Shown: positions 50,959 to 59,957, counted from the stretch's first letter. The stretch is DNA of 64,000 bases from Collinsella sp. zg1085 (GCF_018889955.1 NZ_CP076545.1:744001-808000), one strand, 5' to 3'. Notes: generated by a model not told the origin, from the sequence alone. Translations and numbers: made by a program.

Positions 50959-50995
50959 AGTATACACGAACATATGTTCTTGAGAACATATATTC
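50959..50995 (-). promoter_or_regulatory. SOS promoter with two LexA boxes
   Basis: CGAACATATGTTC (50967-50979) is a perfect actinobacterial-type LexA box. GAACATATATTC (50984-50995) is a second with one mismatch. On the minus strand a -10 TATACT lies at 50959-50964, so the boxes overlap the promoter of the polymerase gene. Confidence 0.88.
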
Positions 50996-51066
50996 GATGA
51001 AGCATGGTAGTGTTGCATCTGGACACATGATTTGGGATTACAATGAGATTTCTCGAAAGGAGTGCT

Positions 51067-51831
51067 ATGGAAGGTCAGCCTAACAAGACCGGTCTTGAGA
51101 TGCCCGTCATCGCTCGTGGGTTTATGGCGCGTGTGCGTGCTAATACACGCATGCTAATCATGGTGGTTTCTGCTGCCATATTTTTATTTCTGCTCTATCA
51201 GGTGCATAAATATGACGTACTTCGCATGGATAGCCTTGCATATGGATTGATTGTGGCAAAGTTGCGCCAACCGTGGCTCACTCCGGTTATGGAGGGATTT
51301 TCTGCGCTTGCCTCACCGGTTGTGCTGATGGTGCTGCTGCTGGTCATTGCAGCTTTTGCCCCGGGTAAGCGCCCGGGTTGGTGTTGTGCTATCAATCTTG
51401 GGCTTGCCGTGCTACTAAATGTTGGCATCAAAATGCTAGTACAGCGTCCGCGCCCGGTTGGATTTCGCCTTATCGAAGAGACTGGTTTTAGCTTTCCATC
51501 AGGTCATTCAATGGCGTCTATGGCGTTTTTTGGTTTGATTGTTTGGCTTATATGGCACTATGAAGCAGATAAACGTCAGCGGGTCTTGCTATCTGGAGCA
51601 TTTAGCCTGCTTATCCTCATGATTGGTATCAGTAGAATCTATCTGGGCGTGCACTATGCAAGTGACGTTTTGGCGGGTTTTGTGGCAGCGCTCTTATGGC
51701 TTGGCTTGTATACGCGCTTGGCTGTTCCCTTATTTGGTTTGCCGCCTCGTGATAACAAGCGACTTGTTGGGGTCTCGTCGTTCTCTGTTGAGCGCGAGGG
51801 CGTTAGAATAGAAAAGGAACCACGCGCCTAA
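51067..51831 (+). CDS. PAP2-family membrane phosphatase
   Basis: Membrane protein of 254 residues with five or six helices and the three-part acid phosphatase signature: KMLVQRPRP (122-130), PSGHS (144-148) and SR-xxxxx-H-xxx-D (189-200, with His196). This is the active site of undecaprenyl pyrophosphate or phosphatidic-acid/PGP phosphatases, acting on the outer face. The substrate is not identifiable; in an actinobacterium either UppP-like recycling or phospholipid phosphatase is plausible. GAAAGGAG before ATG 51067 sets the start. pgi follows 36 bp downstream. Confidence 0.9.
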   Translation: MEGQPNKTGLEMPVIARGFMARVRANTRMLIMVVSAAIFLFLLYQVHKYDVLRMDSLAYGLIVAKLRQPWLTPVMEGFSALASPVVLMVLLLVIAAFAPGKRPGWCCAINLGLAVLLNVGIKMLVQRPRPVGFRLIEETGFSFPSGHSMASMAFFGLIVWLIWHYEADKRQRVLLSGAFSLLILMIGISRIYLGVHYASDVLAGFVAALLWLGLYTRLAVPLFGLPPRDNKRLVGVSSFSVEREGVRIEKEPRA

Positions 51832-51867
51832 AAGACGAGGCGCATACAGCATGAAGGGAAGTTTTGC

Positions 51868-53562
51868 ATGTCATCTGTTCGAGAACCTATTGATGCTACA
51901 CAAACTGCAGCTTGGTCTGCTTTGCAAGTGCATGCCGATAGGCTGAAAAGCTCGGAGTTTAGTCTTGCTCGGTGCTTTGATGAGCAGCCAGAGCGCGCCT
52001 CAGAGCTGAGCTTTGATGTAGGCAATTTGCATATTGACCTATCTAAAAATCTTATGACATCAAAGACTGTGACCCTTCTGGCAGACTTGGCGCGTGCGGT
52101 TGGGCTTGAAGAGCGTCGTGATGCCATGTTTGCCGGTGAGCATATCAATACCACTGAGGACCGTGCGGTGCTCCATACGGCGCTAAGACGCCCGGTGAGC
52201 GATGCTGGTACGCTCATGGTTGACGGTCAAGATGTGGTGGCTGATGTGCACGAGGTTTTGCATCGCATGTATGAATTTGCTCGTGCAGTTCGTGAGGGCG
52301 CTTGGACAGGTGTGAGCGGTAAGCGTATTGAGCATGTGCTCTCAATTGGTATTGGTGGGTCTGACTTGGGTCCGGTCATGGTATACGAGGCGCTAAAACC
52401 TTATGCCGACGCTGGTATTGATTGCACCTTTGTTTCAAACATTGACCCTAATGATATGGCAGAAAAAACCAAGCATCTCGACCCTGAGACAACCTTGGTC
52501 ATTGTGGTTTCAAAGACCTTTACAACGCTCGAAACCCTCGTTAATGCTCGTACGGCTAAGCGTTGGTTACTTGATAGTTTGTACGAACGTGGCGTCTTAG
52601 CAGATACCCCAGAAGCACGTGCAGAGGCGGTTGCCAAGCATTTTGTTGCAGTATCAACAGCACTTGATTTAGTAGCCAATTTTGGTATTGACCCCAATAA
52701 CGCATTTGGTTTTTGGAATTGGGTAGGCGGGCGCTATTCAGTTGATTCAGCAGTTGGTCTTTCCCTAATCTTGGCACTTGGTCCTGAGCGCTTTGAGGAG
52801 TTTTTAGAAGGCTTCCGCGAGATAGACGAGTATTTTGTTGCAACACCGCTTGAACACAATGTTGTTGCGCTTATGGGCTTGTTAAACGTCTGGTACACCA
52901 GTTTCTTTGGCTTTACCACACATGCAGTGCTTCCATACAACCAGTATTTGCATCGGTTCCCAGCATATTTGCAGCAGCTTACCATGGAGAGCAATGGTAA
53001 ACATGTAAGGTGGGATGGCACGCCGGTGACAAGTGCAACAGGAGAGATATTCTGGGGAGAACCAGGCACCAACGGACAGCATGCCTTTTACCAGCTTATC
53101 CATCAAGGTACTCAGGTTATACCGGCAGACTTTATTGCTTTTGTTAATACGCCTAACCCAACGTGCGACGGTGAGCAAGATGTACACGAGCTATTCTTGG
53201 GCAACTTCTTAGCGCAAACCAAGGCGCTCGCGTTTGGTAAGTCAGCTGAGGAAGTTCAAAAAGAAGGTACGCCTGAGTGGATGGTTCAGGCACGGGTATT
53301 TGCGGGCAATCGTCCTACGACATCTATTTTGGGTGTTGATTTAACGCCTCATGCGATTGGTGCCTTGATTGCACTTTATGAGCACATTACCTTTGTTGAG
53401 GGTAGCGTATGGGGCATAGATTCCTATGACCAGTGGGGTGTTGAGCTGGGCAAGCAAATGGCCAAAGATATTACACCTGCTTTTAGCGATGACGATGCAT
53501 TGGCCACACAAGATGCAAGCACCCGCGCGCTCATTGAGTTTTATCGGGCTCATCGGCGCTAA
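51868..53562 (+). CDS. pgi: Glucose-6-phosphate isomerase
   Basis: Interconverts glucose 6-phosphate and fructose 6-phosphate. The 564 residues have [17 protein letters not shown] (substrate loop), [43 protein letters not shown] and the C-terminal signature region [38 protein letters not shown] and the catalytic Glu/His in the [18 protein letters not shown] segment are present. GAAGGGAAG precedes the ATG. It is ended by a terminator at 53607. Confidence 0.96.
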   Translation: MSSVREPIDATQTAAWSALQVHADRLKSSEFSLARCFDEQPERASELSFDVGNLHIDLSKNLMTSKTVTLLADLARAVGLEERRDAMFAGEHINTTEDRAVLHTALRRPVSDAGTLMVDGQDVVADVHEVLHRMYEFARAVREGAWTGVSGKRIEHVLSIGIGGSDLGPVMVYEALKPYADAGIDCTFVSNIDPNDMAEKTKHLDPETTLVIVVSKTFTTLETLVNARTAKRWLLDSLYERGVLADTPEARAEAVAKHFVAVSTALDLVANFGIDPNNAFGFWNWVGGRYSVDSAVGLSLILALGPERFEEFLEGFREIDEYFVATPLEHNVVALMGLLNVWYTSFFGFTTHAVLPYNQYLHRFPAYLQQLTMESNGKHVRWDGTPVTSATGEIFWGEPGTNGQHAFYQLIHQGTQVIPADFIAFVNTPNPTCDGEQDVHELFLGNFLAQTKALAFGKSAEEVQKEGTPEWMVQARVFAGNRPTTSILGVDLTPHAIGALIALYEHITFVEGSVWGIDSYDQWGVELGKQMAKDITPAFSDDDALATQDASTRALIEFYRAHRR

Positions 53563-53606
53563 ACACCGAGACATCAGGGTTTAGCAAATCGTATTTCTTA
53601 GGTAGG

Positions 53607-53641
53607 CAACAGGCATGTAGACACTGCATGCCTGTTGTTAT
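53607..53641 (+). terminator. Rho-independent terminator after pgi
   Basis: Perfect 11-bp stem CAACAGGCATG / CATGCCTGTTG with a 9-nt loop and a TTATT tail. Confidence 0.82.
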
Positions 53642-53735
53642 TACTAGGGGAGAGCGCTTCTCAGGAGTCTTCTCTCATGCTTTGTGTGCGATAACGTCAT
53701 AAATTGATGCATAGATTGACTTCGGTTTTGTTTGT

Positions 53736-53764
53736 TTGACATATGCGGTAAACACGCATAGATA
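53736..53764 (+). promoter_or_regulatory. Promoter of the surface-protease gene with operator-like repeat
   Basis: -35 TTGACA (53736-53741) and -10 TAGATA (53759-53764) with 17-bp spacing. The spacer is filled by the inverted repeat TATGCG-N7-CGCATA (53742-53760), an arrangement typical of a repressor site. Confidence 0.55.
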
Positions 53765-53927
53765 TAGTTGTTCATCATGTGGTATCTAATATATAACTCC
53801 AATTGGTATATATTAAAGAATACCTACAGGTAAATGCGGCAAAATTACTTTGCTTTGCTTTGTTGTATGGTGTGCGCATATGCTAGTATTAATGAACATA
53901 ATGTTAGTTATCGTACAAAGGCATGCT

Positions 53928-56900
53928 ATGCGTTCAAAATATATGTATCTACTCGCAACCATCTGCTATGTACTCACCTTATGCGTAACTCCTTTGAGCG
54001 CTTATGCGCAAGGTCTTTCACCTGCTGATATTGATCGGGTGGTTACAGAGGTACATGATAGTTTGAGCGCCATAAGCTATGACTCACCCGAAGTTGCTCA
54101 AAAAATTGCTCCAACGCGGTTTACGGGCACCGAAAAGCTCAACAAAAAGACGGAGATTTTTAAGGCAACAAACAAACCTTTTAATGAAATTACCGATGAT
54201 GAAGCCATTCTTGCTTTGCAACAAGATTATTTCAAGAGTGCTGGTTATCGTGATGTGTTTGAAGCAACACGAAATCACATTGATGGTTTTGTGAGAGAAA
54301 TTGTGCGTTCAGATTCGGAGCAAAGTGGATGGTCGGCTCAGCAATACATCGATGCCATTAAAGCTCGTTCAACAGAATTTTTGCTTGGTGTTACCTATCA
54401 AGAACGTCTCTATAATTTTAGCTATCAGAATTTTTCGTTTGCAGAGGGTCTTAGAACTTCAGGCGCATTTGATAAAACGTTTTCACCTCTCAAGCTTGCT
54501 TTTGATTTGGGCGCTCAGGGTGGCAATCAATATGCACTTAAAAAGAGTGCTGATAGCTTTAGCAAGATTGTGGGGCCACAAGTTGCTGATGTAACAAACC
54601 TTAATGATTTTTTTGCACGAAAGGTGCCTGCCAACAACCTGGCTACATGGTATGTTGAGCAGCTACAAGCACACGGGCATCTAGTGGAAGAGCGTGCTTC
54701 TCAAGAGTTGCCTGACGCACCGTATAAGCTCTACGACAAGCTGATAGGAGCTGGAGCAAAAACTGCACCATATATTTTGCCGCTGCTGTCGGCAAGTAAA
54801 AGTCATCTCGTGGTGCTTTCTAATATTTCCTCAATCGCATGGAGTATGCAAGAGCGCTATATTGAGCATACAGACAGCACCTCTGAGCTTGCAGACCTAA
54901 AGGTACTTGCCACTAAAAGCGCAGATAATCAGGCAGCATACATTGATTTTTGGGCACGTATGGTGCCAGAACAAGCGGGAAATATGAAAACAAACCGCCT
55001 GGTAACCGATGGCTTTAGTGTTAAGGGTCGCGGAACAGGTCAGGCGGCTTGGTCGCCTAAGTTTGGCGATACAGCTACCGATTCGGTGAACAACTTTTTT
55101 GGTCCTTTGGGTTTGTGGAGCTCCTATCGCTTTGTTGGTGCAGAGGCCAGCGGGCAAGACATTACCATGTGGATTGCGCGTTTGCTCGATGATACGGGTG
55201 CTTCCGCCTATGGTCATGAGTTAACTCATCAACTTGCTGGTAGCACATATCTTAAAGGCCATGGGATTCGTTCAGGCACCTCGGCAGAGCTTCTACCGCG
55301 TGGTCTGTATGAAACCTTTGAACACAACGACCCTATTTATGCATTGAATCAGAGTATGAGTTGGCCTGAAGATGGTTATGCAAACGCATCAATTACACGC
55401 TTTAGAGATGAGGCAAGCGTTCAGGCGTATATGAAAAACATACTTGATGTCACCAATAGTCTTGATGTTATTGAGGCACAAGATGTTCTTGGGCGCTCTG
55501 CTGCAGTTAAGCAGGCTTGGTTTAATGTTGTGCGCACGGTACCAAGTGAGGCGTATCCGGGTGCGTATGACGAGGAATTTATGCCCTCTACCGAGGCACA
55601 GGCATCAAACTGGCACACCATCAACGACCTTGTACAAGATAATGCCGTGGTTGCGCGCTATGAGGCTGTGGGCGGACAACGCACGGGTATTGCACGCTAT
55701 AACGGATATCCTACTATTCCTCTGTTTTCACCTTCATTTGGCGCACCGCTTTCTCCAGAAGGAACAACCGGAGATGTTCATATGCGCCGTATTGCGTGGG
55801 AGTTGCTCGGCACCTATGGTTATTCAGGCGGTATGGTGCCCTATTTGTCAAATCAATATAAGCCGGCAGGTGTTGAAGCAGGTAAAAGCTTTGCAGATGC
55901 GCTTATTCTTGACAAAATTGGAGCGGGTGACGATGCCACTTTGCGCCGCACAGCTTTTGCCGCTCGTGCAGAAAAGCTCGGCGATTTGCGTCCAGTAACT
56001 ATTCAGTGGAATAACGAAACCATAACAATTGATTCTCCTGAAAAGCTGCGCGAACTTATGAAGGCGGCAATTGATATGGATATTGCATTTGACGCCGCAC
56101 ATAATCGTTATTTGCGTGCCCGCGATACGCAGGTAGAAAAACTTAAGGCTCAAATCTATTTGGCATATAAAGCATTGACACATGAGTTCCGTGAGTCGGT
56201 ATATCGTACCCCCAATCCTGATGCGCAGCCCGATACGGGGGACTCAACTAATACAGAGGAGCAACCGGATACGGGTGGCACAACGCAACCAGGCGAGCAG
56301 CCGGGCGGTGGTGCTTCTAGTGATACAGGTGATACGGGCGGAAGTACTGATGCGGGTACTACACCCAACCCGCCTGCCGGAAATAATCTAGACACAGGAA
56401 CTGGCAACATGCCAAACACAGGTACCACAGACAATTCTCATACCGGTGCTGGAGATACGGCAGGTACAGAAGATAATCATGCAGGGGATACGTCAGGTGC
56501 CGGTGCTGACACGGGAGCGGGAAATACGGGCGACACTTCCGGCACAGATGTTAATGCAGGCGAAGGCAACAATACTGAGGGCACCTCGGGTGCAAGCGGA
56601 GATACCCATACGGAGGAGCAGCCAGGCACCAACAATGCGGACAACACCAATACCCAGCCGGGCACAGGTGGAGCAGACAACACCAGCACGCAGCCAAATA
56701 TGGGTCATGCAGCCGACAATAACACACATGCGGGCGTGGGCAATACGTCTAACACGACTTCTACAACAGAAACCTTTGCTGACGTAAAGCCTGGTTCAAC
56801 CTTGCAGGATAGTTCACTTCAAGCAGGTGGAACTCAGCAAGATGATGCTCATGACAAACAAGAGCCAAAGGCTAAGCATGAGCAGCAGGATAGCCAAATG

Positions 56901-57044
56901 AGGTCAGACTCAGATGGGGTAAAAGTATCCGTTCGTCGTCTTCCTGCAACTGCCGACCAAACTATTTTGCTGACCTCATTTGCAGCTATTGCACTTTGCG
57001 TTGCAGCGCTGGTACTTGCTCGGAGTTTTTCTAAGCAGCTCTAA
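53928..57044 (+). CDS. Secreted zinc metalloprotease of the M26 (IgA1 protease/Zmp) type with cell-wall anchor-like C-terminus
   Basis: Large surface protein of 1038 residues. A signal peptide (cleavage after AYA, residue 27) precedes a helical region. The zinc motif is HELTH (430-434) in YGHELTHQLAGSTYLKGHG, followed by SAELLPRG with Glu454 as the expected third ligand; this matches the M26 family of IgA1/Zmp proteases. The catalytic region ends near 760. A repetitive Pro/Thr/Gly/Asp/Asn linker (about 760-945) has many DTG and NTG/TGT units. The C-terminus has LPATA (1005-1009), a hydrophobic helix and a short SFSKQL tail: a sorting-signal layout, though LPATA is not canonical LPXTG. A start at 53850 is open, but AAAGG before 53928 fits better. 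Likely substrates are host proteins; none is shown. Confidence 0.85.
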   Translation: MRSKYMYLLATICYVLTLCVTPLSAYAQGLSPADIDRVVTEVHDSLSAISYDSPEVAQKIAPTRFTGTEKLNKKTEIFKATNKPFNEITDDEAILALQQDYFKSAGYRDVFEATRNHIDGFVREIVRSDSEQSGWSAQQYIDAIKARSTEFLLGVTYQERLYNFSYQNFSFAEGLRTSGAFDKTFSPLKLAFDLGAQGGNQYALKKSADSFSKIVGPQVADVTNLNDFFARKVPANNLATWYVEQLQAHGHLVEERASQELPDAPYKLYDKLIGAGAKTAPYILPLLSASKSHLVVLSNISSIAWSMQERYIEHTDSTSELADLKVLATKSADNQAAYIDFWARMVPEQAGNMKTNRLVTDGFSVKGRGTGQAAWSPKFGDTATDSVNNFFGPLGLWSSYRFVGAEASGQDITMWIARLLDDTGASAYGHELTHQLAGSTYLKGHGIRSGTSAELLPRGLYETFEHNDPIYALNQSMSWPEDGYANASITRFRDEASVQAYMKNILDVTNSLDVIEAQDVLGRSAAVKQAWFNVVRTVPSEAYPGAYDEEFMPSTEAQASNWHTINDLVQDNAVVARYEAVGGQRTGIARYNGYPTIPLFSPSFGAPLSPEGTTGDVHMRRIAWELLGTYGYSGGMVPYLSNQYKPAGVEAGKSFADALILDKIGAGDDATLRRTAFAARAEKLGDLRPVTIQWNNETITIDSPEKLRELMKAAIDMDIAFDAAHNRYLRARDTQVEKLKAQIYLAYKALTHEFRESVYRTPNPDAQPDTGDSTNTEEQPDTGGTTQPGEQPGGGASSDTGDTGGSTDAGTTPNPPAGNNLDTGTGNMPNTGTTDNSHTGAGDTAGTEDNHAGDTSGAGADTGAGNTGDTSGTDVNAGEGNNTEGTSGASGDTHTEEQPGTNNADNTNTQPGTGGADNTSTQPNMGHAADNNTHAGVGNTSNTTSTTETFADVKPGSTLQDSSLQAGGTQQDDAHDKQEPKAKHEQQDSQMRSDSDGVKVSVRRLPATADQTILLTSFAAIALCVAALVLARSFSKQL

Positions 57045-57102
57045 CGGCAACATTTGAACAGCTGAGATTGTGTTTGAGTTGCTTGGCTGTTTGTAGTATT
57101 TT

Positions 57103-57139
57103 CACAGGCTTGCGCACATACGTGAGCCTGTGTTTGTTT
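57103..57139 (+). terminator. Rho-independent terminator after the surface-protease gene
   Basis: Perfect 8-bp stem CACAGGCT / AGCCTGTG with a 14-nt loop and a T-rich tail (TTTGTTTA). Confidence 0.72.
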
Positions 57140-57181
57140 ATACGCAAAGATGGAGCTGCTGTGTTCAACATAGAGACAGCT

Positions 57182-57212
57182 ACCATTTACCGACCAAAAC
57201 ATACCGTTCACG
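57182..57212 (+). promoter_or_regulatory. LytTR-type operator (copy 1)
   Basis: Two 10-bp direct repeats, ACCATTTACC (57182-57191) and ACCGTTCACG (57203-57212), spaced 21 bp start to start (two DNA turns). The whole 31-bp element matches copy 2 at 59793-59823 at 26 of 31 positions. LytTR-domain regulators bind such spaced direct repeats. Confidence 0.6.
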
Positions 57213-57272
57213 TAAAGATATTGCGCCCGTAGAGGGACAGTACCATAATTTGTGCTAGAGCAGTTAAAAGGA

Positions 57273-57281
57273 GGGGGGGGG
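57273..57281 (+). repeat. Second poly-G tract (G9), in the leader of the LURP-like gene
   Basis: Nine G follow AAAAGGA, between the LytTR-type operator and the next gene. A 14-codon frame starting MFCEVDTT (57295-57339) follows and overlaps the ATG at 57336 as ATGA. The length of this run could affect promoter spacing or ribosome binding. Confidence 0.65.
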
Positions 57282-57335
57282 TAAATATACGCTCATGTTT
57301 TGCGAAGTTGATACAACTTGTAGGATAGGAGTGAC

Positions 57336-57827
57336 ATGATAACCATTACGTATTCAACAGAGCAGGGAATGCAAATTGAGGGTTTTGATGGTGCGCAAGT
57401 AACAGAGACAGGCCATGCATTTGGGCTTGTTTCGCGCTTGCAGGCACAGCGTTGTGAGGTGCATACGCAGGATAATGTAGCTGTTTGTACCGTAACAGGT
57501 CATATGTTTGGAAATCAGCCCTTCTTTGTTGTAGAGTCTTCTGAGCTTACACAAAGCGTTAAGCTCTCGCAGGAAATGGAACAACTGCTTATTTGTTATA
57601 AGGTTTCTGGCGGCGGTTTCTCCTTACAAGGCGATTTTTCAAAAGGTCGCTTTGATATTTTGCATGAAGGTAGCCCTGTTGCTGCTCTGCACATTGAGAA
57701 CCAAAGTGAGCATGGCTGCGTAGTTCACATTGATAATCCGGCTCATCAGTTTTCTCAAACGCTACTTGGACTAGGTATTGCAAGCCTTATGATGGTACAT
57801 AAGCTCGCCCCACAACCAAGTGTTTAG
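57336..57827 (+). CDS. LURP-one-related (YxjI-like) protein
   Basis: Soluble protein of 163 residues with repeated beta-strand pairs as in the Tubby-like/LURP-one fold: FGLVSRLQAQRCEVHTQDN, AVCTVTGHMFGNQPFFVVESS, LLICYKVSGGGFSLQGDFSKGRFDI and VAALHIENQSEHGCVVHIDN. Family members (Bacillus YxjI, plant LURP1) have no settled biochemical function. AATAGGAGT before the ATG gives a good start. The stop of a 14-codon upstream frame overlaps the ATG, so translation may be coupled. It follows a LytTR-type operator and a G9 tract and is convergent with the LOTUS-like gene. Assignment rests on fold pattern only. Confidence 0.6.
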   Translation: MITITYSTEQGMQIEGFDGAQVTETGHAFGLVSRLQAQRCEVHTQDNVAVCTVTGHMFGNQPFFVVESSELTQSVKLSQEMEQLLICYKVSGGGFSLQGDFSKGRFDILHEGSPVAALHIENQSEHGCVVHIDNPAHQFSQTLLGLGIASLMMVHKLAPQPSV

Positions 57828-57849
57828 TTGTGTAATTAATTGCACTCAG

Positions 57850-57883
57850 AAGCGGCGCTACTTGCAGGTAGGCAGCGCCGCTT
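57850..57883. terminator. Bidirectional terminator between convergent genes
   Basis: Perfect 10-bp stem AAGCGGCGCT / AGCGCCGCTT, 22 bp after the LURP-like gene and 16 bp after the LOTUS-like gene. T-tracts are short on both sides. Confidence 0.65.
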
Positions 57884-57899
57884 AGTAGTGTGTTGCATA

Positions 57900-59564
57900 T
57901 TATGAGCGGTGTACCGCTTCAATGCGCCAATGAAAATCATCATCGTGTTCTACAAGAATAAACTTGAGGGGACTTGCGTCATCGGCAAATAGACCGCTTT
58001 CGTAGACCCCGCGGCGCAAGGTTTTGTTATAGAGACCAGCCGCAAGATGAAGAGCAAGCTGTGAAGGTGTCCACACAGCAGGCATTGCATATTGTATGAG
58101 CTCAACAAGCGCCTCGTGCGTAAAAACAACCTGCTCAGCAATCGTGCGAACGGGATGAGCTTCAGGCAAATACTGGGGCAGCCCTTCAACCGCCACGTTA
58201 AAGTCAATCTGCTGATGCGTACAGCGCTCAACATCAATAAGCCAGCTATAGGTGCTTGAGGGTGTATATTTGAGATATACCGTGAGTGGTTTTTTAGGAG
58301 CACGCAAAAAGCGAAGCGGGAATGCACACCAAGCACGGGTGCCGCGCAGTGTGTCTAAACTACGTGCAATACGAAAGTCCTGCGTAAGCAGCTGTGCGAT
58401 AGGGGCGCCTATGGGTAGCACACTGCTGAGCCAGCTGAGTGCTTCATCAGAGAAATAAACTTCAGTTTCAAAGTCTCTAGGATATGAGCTGAGCGCTTGG
58501 GCAGAGGGGATAGGAGCTCGATTGCCGCTTTCGTAGGTGATGGAGCTGCCTTGTTGTTGAGCGGCAGAGCTTGGCGCTTCGATTTGGCATGCATCGCTTG
58601 TATGAGGCTGCTTAGTTAGTACGGTTGAGTTGTTCGCTTCTGCTACAGGTTGCGCAACAGAATGTGTAAACTCACGCAATGAGCTTATCGTAGCCTGAGG
58701 TGCAACAAAGGCTGGAGCACGATGATTGAGTGTTGAGACAAGCTCGCGCTCGACCTGCTTTTCTTCGGGGTGGTCTGGGTCATAGGTAATTGTAAGTGCT
58801 ATGCGAGGGAGTGAATCTTCTTCAAGGTTTTGTGTCTGTGAATTATCAGGAAGATTACGAGTGGATTCTGAATCCTGTTCAAGTGCTGATAGGTCTTGTA
58901 CGGGCGCATTCTTAGGATAATTAAGAGCCGCACTAGATGAGCCGGTGGCGTAATCTTTTGCATGAACGCTTCCAAGGCTAGATGTATCAGCTGCCGGTAG
59001 CTCCTGTGGTCCCTCTGGTTTAGCTACATAGCCTGTCCCGGTCTGAACTTTTGTTTTGGGCGTATTAGCTTGCGAAGGCTTCGGGTTTGCTGTGGGCTCA
59101 GTCGGTTCTTCTGTGCAGTGTTGAATTGATTCAACAGTATTATCTGTGGCAGCACTACCTTCAACAGTATGCTCAGGTTTCGCTTCTATACGTGGCAAAA
59201 GGCGGGGTTTTTGAGGTTTAAGCTGTTTAGCCTGTCGTTTGCGCTTCCACGGTTTTCCTTGAGTGGAGGGAGTAGGAGCAGGTGTTTCTAAGGCAGTATC
59301 CCAGTCTGGTTGTGCTACAAGTGTTACATATACGCGCCCGCCCTTGAAAACCTTAAGTTCAAGCATGTTGCCAAGTGCTTCCATAAGGGCGCGAGTGTTT
59401 GAAAATCCAAGACGTTCTGCAGGTAGGTTATCCGCTATCAATATATCTTCAATTTTAGGCAAAAAAGTTTGCCGACCTATGCCAATCTTCGATTTCAATA
59501 AGGCATAAAAATACAAGCGATTTGCATCGGTGAGCTGAGTAAAATCAACAGTCTTGTATGCCAT
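57900..59564 (-). CDS. LOTUS/OST-HTH-like protein with long low-complexity linker
   Basis: Protein of 554 residues, no signal peptide. The N-terminal 85 residues (LYFYALLKSKIGIGRQTFLP, ERLGFSNTRALMEAL, FKGGRVYVTL) follow the layout of a LOTUS/OST-HTH winged helix, a domain known for RNA or nucleic-acid binding. Residues about 90-370 are Pro/Gln/Ser/Thr/Glu-rich and probably disordered. The last 180 residues (VYFSDEALSWLSSVLPIG to HDDDFHWRIEAVHRS) form a second, mixed alpha/beta domain that I cannot name. The ATG at 59564 lacks a strong ribosome-binding site on the minus strand. It is divergent from the ABC-transporter operon and shares the LytTR-operator region with it. The LOTUS reading is pattern-based; a DUF of another name is possible. 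Confidence 0.5.
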   Translation of the reverse strand: MAYKTVDFTQLTDANRLYFYALLKSKIGIGRQTFLPKIEDILIADNLPAERLGFSNTRALMEALGNMLELKVFKGGRVYVTLVAQPDWDTALETPAPTPSTQGKPWKRKRQAKQLKPQKPRLLPRIEAKPEHTVEGSAATDNTVESIQHCTEEPTEPTANPKPSQANTPKTKVQTGTGYVAKPEGPQELPAADTSSLGSVHAKDYATGSSSAALNYPKNAPVQDLSALEQDSESTRNLPDNSQTQNLEEDSLPRIALTITYDPDHPEEKQVERELVSTLNHRAPAFVAPQATISSLREFTHSVAQPVAEANNSTVLTKQPHTSDACQIEAPSSAAQQQGSSITYESGNRAPIPSAQALSSYPRDFETEVYFSDEALSWLSSVLPIGAPIAQLLTQDFRIARSLDTLRGTRAWCAFPLRFLRAPKKPLTVYLKYTPSSTYSWLIDVERCTHQQIDFNVAVEGLPQYLPEAHPVRTIAEQVVFTHEALVELIQYAMPAVWTPSQLALHLAAGLYNKTLRRGVYESGLFADDASPLKFILVEHDDDFHWRIEAVHRS

Positions 59565-59957
59565 AAGGTCTCATTTCTACGACGTTGTTTTTTATTTTAA
59601 CATGTAGCCCCGAGGGTTTAAGATTTGTTATTTTGTTAAGCATGTTTGCCGCGGAACGATTTGCTGTAACAGGTTTTGATGAAGCGCCTGTGTTTGAGTT
59701 CTTTGGTAGTTGAAGCACTTGCGACATCTGAATTACCAGATAAACAGGATACATATCGATTTGATTTTTAGTATATATTTAATTAATTGACAACCGTTTA
59801 CCGATAAAAACATACCGTTTACCCAATACATATAACTACCTATTAACTCCCAGGGTATTCTTAAATTACGGAATATAGTCAAATGATTTGAAAGAGGTGA
59901 TTCCGATGTACACATAGATGTATCAGTAAAAACTAGCTATAGTCTTGAAGGGTCGCC
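59565..59957. other. Divergent regulatory region between the LOTUS-like gene and the ABC operon
   Basis: About 390 bp of mostly AT-rich DNA. A 23-codon frame (59642-59713, starts MFAAERFAVTG) has no ribosome-binding site. A minus-strand frame overlaps the start of the LOTUS-like gene (59545-59754) without a good start signal. The LytTR-type operator at 59793 lies 135 bp before the operon. Confidence 0.45.
59793..59823 (+). promoter_or_regulatory. LytTR-type operator (copy 2)
   Basis: Two identical 10-bp direct repeats, ACCGTTTACC, at 59793-59802 and 59814-59823, 21 bp apart start to start, with GATAAAAACAT between them. The same layout is found at 57182-57212. It stands upstream of the ABC-transporter operon. 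Confidence 0.65.

Larger units (their letters stand above)
53563..53927 (+). other. Regulatory region before the surface-protease gene
   Basis: About 365 bp: the pgi terminator, a promoter (53736-53764) and a leader of about 155 bp. The leader holds the inverted repeat TAATATATA / TATATATTA (53787-53815), enclosed by GGTAT / ATACC, so it can form a long imperfect hairpin. Confidence 0.5.

Noticed and set aside
59642-59713. A 23-codon peptide (MFAAERFAVTG...) as a secreted signal for the LytTR system
   Set aside because: No ribosome-binding site, no export signal or double-glycine leader, and the frame lies across an AT-rich promoter region.
59545-59754. A minus-strand ORF overlapping the start of the LOTUS-like gene
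   Set aside because: No ribosome-binding site at any of its start codons, and no recognisable protein pattern.
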